Positions 38,801 through 49,245 of a stretch of 64,000 bases of DNA are shown one piece after another. The DNA lies in contig VXBP01008584.1 of the NCBI GenBank assembly GCA_013400115.1, positions 186,164-250,163 of the forward strand, given 5' to 3'. Under the pieces are notes generated by a model. The model worked only from the letters and a program-made list of their open reading frames with translations. It was not told where the DNA came from and searched no databases. The position numbers and the translations under genes were made by a program. Source of the stretch: Rhinopomastus cyanomelas. Its lineage: Eukaryota > Chordata > Aves > Bucerotiformes > Rhinopomastidae. Each line of letters begins with the position of its first letter. Position 1 is the first letter of the stretch.

Positions 38801-41800
38801 ATTTGTGGGGGCTTTCATTTTGGTTTTAAAAAAGTACATCATCCCATTTGAAAAATTATGGAGACACTGGGCATATGATTCTCCCACACATTTACTGACT
38901 ATACAGTAAACTAACTACACCACACGATTTCATTTCCCCAAGCGCACTAGACTCGAGAAAACAGACGTTTTTGTTTCTTCTCCCTTATCTCCAAGCCTCC
39001 TTCTGCCCAAGTCAGACCAAGTCACAACTTGGAACCAAGCTGACAGATCAGTAAGCGCATGTTTGCATTTTAGCAAGTTACGCTTTAACTCAATTATCAC
39101 CTTTCAACTGAAGACATTAACATTACACTGAAATGAATGGTTGGCTTCACAGTCTGAGGTGGCTGAAGACCAAAATACTAAATTTAATGAACGCTGCTTC
39201 CGATTCCTTGAGTTTTACAGTTTTGCTGACCTTAACTTACAAATATTAATTGTTTAAAACGCGAGAATACTGCAATTCTTTCCAAGCTGAATTTGGCTCT
39301 AAGCATATGATTCAGACAACAGTCATCTAATGACTAATGTGTAAGTGAATCTGCTGCTGAAATTCACTTTTATCTTGGATTATCTGCCTCTCCAAACCAA
39401 AGTACTGTTCCTTTGGGCCTTGAGGAATGCCTGCACTATATTAATCCATCTTAACTGAACTCTAAGAAACATCACATTGTCACAGTCCATGGTACAATTA
39501 ACTCCATTAAATCACTGCCAGTCCTGCAGTAAACTATTAATTGGGAACAATGTTGTTTCCAAATAGCGACCAAAATTATTTTATAGAGTGTTCATCCGAG
39601 AAGAACTCAAATAGCAAGACAGCAAAACACACACGTTCCCAAGTGCATGTCTGACAAAAAAGTACTACAGAATGACAGAGATGCACAAGGCAGTCCATTA
39701 GGAATGCAGTTTCTAATTTTAAAACTAAGTACTTTGTATAGTTTGAATAACGTTGTTTGAAAGCACTTTAGAGTTAAAAAATTTACTTTCAAGTTATTTA
39801 TATAGAACTATTAGCTTGACTGTATTTTGTAAGTCTAAAGACCAGACAGATCTGCACAGAAAATTTTCTGTGAGAGAATGGGGACTTGTGGGTTAAGCCA
39901 GTTTGTGTGCCTGGACATAATAAATCAGCAATGTATAAATCACCAAAAAAATTCCAATCAACTGGAATTATCACCAAGAACCAAAATGCAATGTGAAAAA
40001 ACTAAGAGACCAGTCTGCCACATCAGGAAACAAACACCTCTCCTCTCTAGAGCCTTCACACATGCTATGTCCCAGCCCACTGAGAGAAGGCAGTACAGTA
40101 CTTTCAACTCCAACTCACTTAAGTGTGCAAGAAACTTAAGAGTACTTGGAGGAATGAATGCAGTTGGCTGATGAGGATCACTCAACTGCACCAGAAACAA
40201 GGAGCTGTACAGGTTCTATTTTCAATTTTGATTCCCCTTCACTGTCACCAAACTTCAGCCTTCCACTACAACACCCTAAAGAGACACACGTGCTACACGG
40301 TGGGGAACAGCACGTATCTTCAGTCCATATTTCAGGTATTACTGGGAAAAGTCAAGAAAACTTTCACAATCACTCTCCACCGTAAGTTATGTGCGCAGTA
40401 ATAGATCCACAAATATTCATTAGCTTATTTCCACGTATTCAGTTGAAATAGCTGAAAACTACATATGCAGGAATGGCATATGAGAACAGCTGAAAACATG
40501 GCTTATTTATTTTCAACCTGGCAAAGCTCTGGAAGGGACACACACCACACTGCATGAGAAACCTATTTTTAAATATTCCCCATTTTCTTCAGCTCTAAAA
40601 CCCTTTCCCGAAACATAACCCAGTAAACGATAAATCCAGTTTTAAGCAACTAAACCAAATGGTTTACTCCTCCCTAAACTCGTGATACAAATAGCAGTGT
40701 GGTACAGAATGGGAAAATTCCCTGACCACAGGGGAAAATAATTTGTGAACAGATTCCAATGCTAATTTTAATTATAGTTGCAAAAAAACCCAAACAAATA
40801 AAACCAAAAAGCACCCACAAAAATCCACTGCTCCAATACAGCTTACATGAACAAGATCAGATTTTTCTAGGTCTTATCTAAGCCAGATAATACATAACTA
40901 AAACAATACAAGTATAGCCAACACATTAATAATGAATGCTTAAAAGCAACACTTAAAAATCTAACCAATGCATTCACAACTTATAAATCCGAACCTGCTT
41001 TAAAAGATGCCCATAAATGAAATGACAAAGTGAGCTATATTTGCCAAAGTGTCCTGCACACTGAACATGGGAGGTTTAATTTTGGCTTTGATTTCACACT
41101 GAATCATCTGCTTACTTGGAGAATACACCAGGAAAAGCAAATAACCAGCAGAGGAACCACCAATCTCCCTTGCTGTACAAAAACTAAAATCAGAGGACAC
41201 AAAGGACAAATCCAACAGGCTCAATGACACTTGTCACATTTCTGTGTTTCTCTTCCCTTGTTTTGTTATTTAAGAGCTTCCTTTTCTGTTAATGTATCCA
41301 AAATTAAGAGGAATAAATACTATTTCAAAACTTGCTATCTCTTTACTATTTCTTAACTACTTTGCAAATTAAAAGAGCTAGTGGTGGCAGAGAGGGTCAA
41401 GAACAGCTTGGGAATAGAGTACTTTGGGTTCTAATCCACAGCCAAGTATTTTTACGTGTAACCTGCTGATAGCCTGCTGACTGACAGTACAAAACTACTT
41501 AAATCTAGCAGTGGTATCCTATCAGTTGAACTCTGGCTTCAGGTAGATATGCAACAGAATTACATTAATAAATAGGAAGATAAACTGCACACTTAGTACT
41601 GAAGGCTAGATTCTGTGTTAAATCGGGTCAAAATGCACACTCATGGATTTCTGGGCAACACAGATGCTGGAAGATACTCGGAACACCCACAGTTCAGATT
41701 TTGGAAGAACAAGACTTCATTTCTTTGAAATGTTTTAACAGTTAAAATTATTGTGTGTGTGTTTATCTCACAAGTCTACTTAGCAGGAAAAGGTCTTACT

Positions 41801-42559
41801 ATTAGATTTGGTCAATTTGGAGACAGCAATCTAAACAGATGAAACGCTACCCTGCATCTTTTTTTGCAGACAGTTTTGTTTTGTTACACCAAAACAATGA
41901 CAGAAAAACTCAGAGCCTTATTCTTCATCAAATCAGATCAATCCTTAGCCATGCCTCAACTATGCTAGAAAACTGCTTCATTAAAAGACAATGCATATCC
42001 TCAAAAAAGTGATTATGCAATTTGTTACTAAGGTAGGAGTGTATATTACAGATCCTAAAGGAACTGGGAAAGGCAAAAAAGTCCTGAAGCAACTCACAAG
42101 AGGAGGACAACATTTTCAGGTGCTATAGTGTAAAATACTGTTCAGCCAACACACTACTTGGTTCAAGTACCTCAGAATTGACTTTACAGAGCTCAGTACA
42201 AGCTTACAGTCTTCTGCAATATAAGCCAGGTGCCAGCTACCCTTCTAATGCAACGGATCATGAACACAGGCAAAGCATTTCTCTGTCACTCAGATGAGGG
42301 GCTTGCATACATTCACTAGAAGGTACTCGCTGCAAAACAACCGCTGATGCACATATCCAAGTAAAAGAACATTGGAGAGTTGGAAGAAACATAAGAACCT
42401 CAAGAGACAGAAAATTTTGACGCACTACTGTGCATGGACTTCAGTTCTCAAGAGTAAGAGAGAGCATCTGCACTTTGTGGAATTCCACTGACTTCTACAC
42501 CCACGGGTACAGAGAGAACTGGCAGATGAAGTCGCGAATCCCCTCTCTATTATATTCCA

Positions 42560-43150
42560 AAAGTCCTGGTGGTCTGGTTAAGTCCCCACTGACTGGAAAA
42601 GGGGAAACATAATTCCTGTTTTCAAAAAGGGTAGGAAGGAGGAGCCAGGGAACTACAGGCCAGCTCAGGGATCAGTCCTGGAACCAGTCTTGTTCAACAT
42701 CTTTGTCGGTGACACGGACAGAGGCACTGAGTGCACCCTCAGCAAGTTTGCTGANTCCTATGAGGACAGAGTTGGGGCTGTTCAGTCTGGGGAAGAGGAG
42801 GCTCCAACATGACCTTATTGTGGCCTTCCAGTATCTGAAGGGGGCTACAAAAAGGCTGGGGAGGGACTATTTAGGATGTCAGGTAGCAACAGGACTAGGG
42901 GGAATGGAGCAAAGCTGGAGATGGGTAGATTTAGAGTGGATGTGAGGAGGAAGTTCTTCACCATGAGAGTGGCGAGAGCCTGGAATGGGTTGCCCAGGGA
43001 GGTGGTTGGGGCCCCATCCCTGGAGGTGTGTAAGGCCAGGCTGGATGAGGCTCTGGCCAGCCTGATCTAGGGTGGGGTGCCCCTGCCCATGGCAGGGGAG
43101 TAGGAAGTGGATGATCCTGTGATCCCTTCTAACCCAGACTGACTGTATGA
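42560..43150 (+). mobile_element. CR1 LINE, composite with internal joins
   Basis: Plus strand. The RT N-terminal region (GTTTTCAAAAAGGGTAGGAA, GGGAACTACAGGCC) joins directly to the palm region (GGATCAGTCCTGGAACCAGT, CAGCAAGTTTGCTGA). That in turn joins across a single N at 42755 to the ORF2 C-terminal part (TATGAGGACAGAGTTGGGGC; protein ELGLFSLGKRRLQHDLIVAF, then RVARAWNGLPREVVGAPSLE). It ends ACCCAGACTGACTGTATGA. The N sits where about 500 bases of normal CR1 should be. Confidence 0.88.
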
Positions 43151-43238
43151 CTTGGTCTGTGTGATCCTGCTGTGGCAGGAGGATTGGACTGGATGATCTT
43201 CTGAGGTCCCTTCCAATCCCTAATGACTATGATTCTTG
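43151..43238 (+). mobile_element. CR1 3' terminal stub, young subfamily
   Basis: CTTGGTCTGTGTGATCCTGC, GGATTGGACTGGATGATCTT, then CTTCCAATCCCTAATGACTA and TGATTCTTG. It directly follows the tail of the older CR1 at 42560-43150, so it is a second insertion targeted to, or landing in, that tail. Confidence 0.85.
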
Positions 43239-44936
43239 TCATTGAATTACACCTCTAGAAAACACAGCTTTTCTACTTTTTTCTTCACCACATACTCTGA
43301 CAGATACATTTTCAAAAGATTCATTTTTCTAACAAAACTCCTGGCCTGTGCAAAACAGATTTTGCACACAGAAGTCACTGATGTCTCAACGTGTACTTCA
43401 CACATTTAAGATCATCACAGTCAGTTCTAACACAAATGCCCACTGCTCTTTCCACGTTAGAGCACCACTGAACATGAAGTAAACAAAACCCAGGGCTCTT
43501 ATGTAAGGTTTTCTCATGTCTGTGTTGATTCTCAGCCTTCAGTGTTAGTTCAAAACAATAGTGAAATAAGAATACAATTTTTAAGAAATGAGAGACTCTT
43601 AAAATAAAAACTGCTGTGGGATATGAGAGAAGGATCTTTTGTGAAATAATAATTAAGAGTCTAAAATACAAATAAGCAACTCGCCTCACGCACAAGAATA
43701 TATATTGTTTTCACACTGAAAACAAGTTACCAATGTTTTCCCTGTGTCCCAGAAAGCCTGGACTGAGACTGATGTTCTTCAGAAATTACATAAATAAATC
43801 CAGAAAGGTTAGTCGAACACTTAGTTGTGTTTGCTGATAATAAAAGCAGCCCTAAAATTAAAACATCTTAACTAAATATTAGTGCAGAGGTGCAAAGCAA
43901 GCTCTCCCCGAAATTGGAAATAAAACCACATTTAAAAAAATAACGCAGTCATAACAATGTGGTACCTACTGTACAACATAAGAAAAAAATAACTTTTTTC
44001 CTACACTATTTTTGAAACATCCTGCAGAGCCCCAGTGACAGTCAAAAACTGCATGACAAGTAAGAAAAGAACAGAAAATGGAAGCATTGTTATGTCATGC
44101 CCTGATGATACACTCTCACCCTGACATACACCATTGTCACCCAAACTATTACATTATACAGAAAACAGAGTCAGAGAACTGCACCAAGAACTAACCACAG
44201 GTTAGAAGTTACAGTACGAGCAGAGACTGATAGACTGTGATTCTTCAGTTGGGATGTGGAGATACATACAAATAGCACGTAAAATTAAGATGCTTGTGCC
44301 AAAAAAAGTTGAAATACACCAGCAACAGCCAATCATTAATATTCAGAACACTGGAACATGCTTGGAATCATTGAAATGACTGTCCAGCACACTCAAGACA
44401 AAAACATCAATCTTTTTGCCACAAAACACTTGCAATTATTGCCAAAACTGTAGTCAAATTCAGAAAAATTCTAAGTTGCAGAAAATGAGTCCACCAATAA
44501 CAACAATGTCCAAAAGGTCATCTCTGTCAAATAAACCTGCTGGGAGAGTACAACAGTAAAGATGATAAAATATCTGTCCTGTACTTATGCTCTTTCCTTG
44601 AACATCACTGCTTCACAGTCAGACCATCTGTACTGGCCTCAAGAGAGCTCCCGGAGTTGGGTGAAAAAGACCTCTCTTAGCCAGTCTTCCACCTCCTTAC
44701 TGAAATAGCTTTCAACTATCTCCAAATTATAATTCCGTGGAATTGAAAATTGCTTATACTTATAATGCTTTGGAAATTTCAGCCAACACTGGTCCAACAA
44801 GTTAAATTCTTAAATGATTTCATCATTGTACTGTGACCTTTAAAGGAAACCTCCAGTAGCAGGCTGCAACGCAGACAAAAAAAGAAATACCATTTAAAAA
44901 TTTATAGATAAGATTACAAGAGTAAATAAGTGGTAC

Positions 44937-45005
44937 CTCTTGAGGTTTCAACTTTTCCATGTCTGTGGAGAGATCTGAGCTTTTTCCATGAAGACTGCCA
45001 TTCTC
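44937..45005 (-). CDS. TCF12: Candidate in-frame cassette exon of TCF12
   Basis: On the minus strand, a pyrimidine-rich stretch (CTGTTCTTACTACTCACCTT) leads to an ACAG acceptor, then 69 nt, then GAG followed by a GTACCA donor. The segment is exactly 23 codons and lies between two recognised TCF12 exons that join in phase 0. In that phase it is open (starts ENGSLHGKSSDL, ends KLKPQE). The other frame with an ATG hits a stop inside the segment. Inclusion would add 23 Ser/Lys/Glu-rich residues between ...EASR and GFADS... without disturbing the frame. I do not recognise the peptide from TCF12, TCF4 or TCF3, and the GTACCA donor is weaker than those of the neighbouring exons. It could be an alternative exon, a lineage-specific one, or chance. 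The splice signals and phase are seen; its use is inferred. Confidence 0.55.
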
Positions 45006-48000
45006 CTGTAAAGGTGAGTAGTAAGAACAGTTAAGACAAGAATTACATTCTTGTAGTTACAGGGAAAAAGCACTGGATTTTCAAGTCCAAATTTAACACG
45101 TAAGCCAATGTAAAACTTGCTTAAAGTCTGCATGTGAATCCCCACAAGGAATGATTTATGAAAGTAAAAAGCTAAGCGACTAAGCTAAGGTAACTTCCTT
45201 TGGTCTACGTACTTGCACAAAAACATGGCCACAGGCTGAATCAATCTGTGCCACTGAGCCATTCCCAACTCTTGATCCACACCGCCCTTCTCATGTTTGC
45301 CACTTTTTTGTGGAAAATATGAATTGCAGGTCATGGGAAAGGAAGTTTTCTTTAAAGGGAACTTGCTGTCATTTCAAAGAAGAGCTGTCTGAGTTGTTAC
45401 TGTTTTATGCAGGGCCTCTACACAAAGTTGGTTCTCTTCTCCTCCCACCACCCAGCCTTTTAGGTCTCCTGTCCCGAAGACACAAAACCAAGGAGACATG
45501 CATATTTTGCAATCTCCCAAAGCCCAGCACCAGTGACTGACACCTCTTAAGACAACCCAACCACCCGAGACTCTCAGGAAAACCTAAGCCTACCAGCACC
45601 CACTACATAGTGACCAACCCCATCAGGGCTGTAGAACCAACAGTTTACAGCTAAGCTGGGCCTAGTAATCATGTTCTGTGCTAACATGGGATCTGCTCTT
45701 AAACTCTTACCATTTAATAGTTTTTTCCAAACAAAGTTAGTGTAGGAAGGCTTTTGGAAAGATATTCAAGCTTTCACAAGAATTTAAGACTGGGTTTTTC
45801 CTCATCCGCACAGTATGATTTATTAAACTACAGGAACCATTTTATTTATTTTTTTAATAAAAAAGGTAAGGCAAAACACAAAAAACATTGTTGTGGGAGA
45901 CACTGAGAAAAGGTGAATCTGACAATTTCATTGCTAGCTCATAAATCAAGAACAGCTGTGTATTCAGTCTTCTCCTATTGTCAAATTTCATACAGGACAC
46001 ACAAAGCCACACTTGTAACTCAGTTTAGCCACACACAGAGGACAGGAAACAGATCTACCCCCGTCAGTGTTTTCAAGGTGTCTAACTTTCCCAAAGTTAT
46101 CAGACAGCATTAACTGTCCATTCCCTAAAACTGAACATACTTTATAACACATTTAGCTTGAATTAATAAAGATCTATTAAAACGGTATCCCCCAGATTAA
46201 ACAAAAACTAGCATATTTTCTTTTAAATGGCACAACAAAACAATCTCAAGCTGTAAATAATTACTTCAGAGTGAACTTTTGGTCCCATCTCAAATTACTA
46301 GCACACAAAGAGAAAGATCCTCTGCACTTAGCTAGCAGAGGAAAAAATATTTCCATAAAATATTAAGGATAGTTTCTATCAACTCTTAACAATACATCCA
46401 GTTTGGCTCAAGTTCAACTGGCTTTAGTGGCAACAGGCTCGACAAATTAGGATTCGGCACGAACTGTTTACTGGGATGATGCATTTCCTTTTTTCTGTCT
46501 GTCTTGACCTCTTTTTATTTTTTTCCTTGTCCAGTACAAACTGTTTTAAGTCCAAGTTACAATTGCTGTCAGGAAAGGGGTACCAGACACACAAAGATTT
46601 TCTCTTTTTCCAAAAGCATCCCATAGGGCTCAAAACAAACCTCCATTTAAGATTTCATTTTCTTAATGGTAAAGCAAAATAGCACCAACCTCTTCCTATG
46701 ATTCCAACTTCAGGCTACCTCCATTAGAGCACTAACATCTGCATTTACTACCAACTTTAGAGCATGAAGGAATAATTTGTGGAGAGATCAGTGTTTTAAT
46801 TTCCTAGTCCTAATCTTCAGTTACAGTAAAAAAAAACAAAAGCAAGAACTCCCAACATGCAAAACCCCCAAACAACAAAAAAAACAGGTGAACAGACTAG
46901 AAACCCTGACTTTACCTCATCAGAAAGATAGGGGGCTGATTCTCTAACATTAATAAATAAGGACAATTAAAATATCCACAGAGCCAATGAATTCTAAGTT
47001 CAAATAACAGTTAAAGCAGCTTAACTCAAGAAAGTGATCATGAAGGAGTCTCAAAATATCAGGCACAAAAAGAAGTTACTTAAAGCCACATAATAAGATT
47101 CACTTTCAAACATTGAAAAAGCACCCACTAAAGGCTGGGTTTTGTCTCAAATTATGCAGGATATTTTAAGAATGCCCGATTTCTGTGTTGCACCAAAACA
47201 CTTTCACAAACCATACAGGTCTAGTTTTTCATTGTAAGTTATATTTAAATTATTATATAAATTAGAGCATGATAAATCTTTTTAATGCTGCCTTTCACAG
47301 TGAGACAGAGGCTTAACAACATCCAGTGAGCTGGGGCAAGACCTTGCAGCCTACCCAATTCATTCCACAGCAAAAGAAAGCTGCAAAGGTGCAAAAACCA
47401 AAACAGCTCTCTGGCTCAAATGGACTGAAATTACAACAGATTTAGCCCCCAGCAGTTTGGCTGTGCATTTCTAGCAATTAATTCATTAGGTACTTAGCTT
47501 ATTTGCTTTCGTGTTCATAAAAAAAGAAAACTGAGTAGATAAATAACAGTATTATTCACTAATGGCAAAGGTTGTTCTGGACCATCAAGCTGGGTTTTAA
47601 AAGACAATGCTATTTTTGGCTATTGGATACCATCCAAAACCTTCACCTCAAAAAGCAGGACAAAGGTGCAACAGAAACACAAAGATTAAAGAGTGAAAAA
47701 CAGTCAAGATAAAAGCCTCTCTCCAACATCATGACACAGCATATACTCTAGCTGGATAAAGTTAAAGGAGAGGCAAGCTTTCCACACATTTTGCCAATAA
47801 ATCTGCTCCTGAATAAGTGACATGGATTCTGTGTTCATATTTTGACCGCGAGGGAAGGAAACTGCATGTTCATCATTCAGCATACAGTTCCGTATTGTTC
47901 ACTTTCACAAATTCTTAACCTCTGTATTTTTAGCCTTAGCCATCTGAATTGCTATTGCAGCATATCAAAGTCATTAAAGTCTCTAAAAGATGCTAATCCA

Positions 48001-48104
48001 CGTATTTAAAGGAGCTTACCCTTCAAAATCATTGCCAAATAATCTGCTGATTCTCCCTGTGTTCCCATAAACTTTCACTATGAATTATTACACAGAAACC
48101 TTAC
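45006..48104 (-). other. TCF12: TCF12 intron between exon 48105-48178 and the cassette candidate
   Basis: About 3.1 kb of repeat-free, AT-rich intronic sequence. No CR1 or LTR was recognised. It contains homopolymer runs but no convincing exon or RNA gene. Confidence 0.75.
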
Positions 48105-48178
48105 CCTTGAAGCTTCATACGAAGGACTTGGCTGACTGCTTGTTCCCCAGGATGTGGCACCTGTTCGCTCATCCATAC
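48105..48178 (-). CDS. TCF12: TCF12 (HEB) coding exon, N-terminal region
   Basis: Read on the minus strand, a strong acceptor (long T-rich tract ending TTGTTGTTAG) is followed by 74 nt and then a GTAAGG donor. The exon begins with two bases completing a codon (incoming phase 1), followed by 24 codons reading MDERTGATSWGTSSQPSPSY then EASR, and ends in phase 0. This matches the TCF12 segment [23 protein letters not shown], with about 18 of 24 residues the same as the human protein as I remember it; the TCF4 and TCF3 counterparts are much less similar. TCF12 is a class I bHLH transcription factor that dimerises with tissue-specific bHLH partners at E-boxes in the nucleus. This Ser/Gly/Pro-rich part follows activation domain 1 and has no known fold. 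The bHLH domain and the start codon are not in the window. Confidence 0.95.
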
Positions 48179-48934
48179 CTAACAACAAAAAGAAAAACAC
48201 AGATCTGTAGCACAGCACAGGCATAGTATTCTCTGATGCAACCTGAAAGCAAATCCACCCACTTTCATACACTTTGAGCAAACGAATCCACTCCCTGATA
48301 CTCACAGCAGTATTTCTGAAAACTTAAGATGAGTAGTTTCCTTGTTAATGAAGCTGACTACAAAGCAACCTACTCATTTGGACACCTGCATCTGCTGAAA
48401 ATGGGAGCAGAAAAAGGTCAAGATTTGCCAGTCTGCAGCATCTCTCCTACCCAATGTGTAAGAAATGAGCACGAGTAGCAAAACCAGCACATTAGCGTGG
48501 CTTCTTTATTCTTTTTTTGCAGCCCGATTGATCCTGTATCTTCAGCGCTGAGTATTGCAGCACATACTGTGGAATACACTTGTTATCTACCTCTTAGCTC
48601 CCAAGTCCTAAGTATCATAAAGCATGCAAATTAGCTTCCCTAGCTGATCCTTACATATTCTAGCATAAGGCAGCAAAAAGACAAGACCTACTGATTTGCT
48701 TTCAGTGCCTTAAAAAAACACCCATAAAGACACACACTGACTGTCCTACTAAAACTGGAATAATTTTTAACTGTAGCCATTCTTTTAGAATTGGTTCCTT
48801 TTCTACAAATCCAGGTCACAACTCAGAGAGGGAAAGGCAAAAGTAGGGAGACCTTCAGACTCAGTATCAGAATACGTATCTTGTGTGTTACATAGCCAGC
48901 AATCAGAAACATTATTCAAAGTTATCTGGTCAAA

Positions 48935-49245
48935 TCATTATTGAATCAGAAAGACTGGAAGAGATCTACAAGATCATCCAGTCCAACTGTCAGCCCAACT
49001 CCCCAATGCCCACTAAACTCTGTCCCCCAAGGCCACATCTACTCATTTTTTGAACCCCCCAGAGACAGCATCTCCACCCCTACTGTTCCAATCCCTGACC
49101 ACTCAAGTCAGGGAAAGAGCTTTTCCTCTCCTGGCACAACTTGATGCCATTTTCTCTTGTCCTATCACAGTATCACTCTGGTTCAAAAAGACCCTTGGGA
49201 TCATCACTAGTGACTTGGGAGAGGAGACCAACCTCCACATTCCAA
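48935..49245 (-). mobile_element. CR1 LINE 3' end with nested 40 bp insert
   Basis: The plus strand starts ATTGAATCAGAAAGACTGGA and follows the older subfamily (GATCATCCAGTCCAACTGTC, CACTAAACTCTGTCCCCCAA). Near 49165-49205 the expected CCTATCACTAGTGACTTGGG is interrupted by about 40 bp (AGTATCACTCTGGTTCAAAA, AGACCCTTGGGATCAT) that itself resembles a CR1 3' end. Confidence 0.85.

Larger units (their letters stand above)
34759..44936 (-). other. TCF12: TCF12 intron between cassette candidate and exon 34656-34758
   Basis: About 10.2 kb of intron. Two tandem CR1 3' ends lie at 35520-35870 and a composite CR1 at 42560-43238. The stretches 35871-42559 and 43239-44936 are unique AT-rich sequence in which I see no gene, RNA gene or repeat. 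Confidence 0.75.

Noticed and set aside
46449..46468. ATTCGGCACGA, similar to a cDNA-library EcoRI adaptor, suggesting vector contamination
   Set aside because: Only 11 bases match, with no further vector or cDNA sequence; the flanks are ordinary intron.
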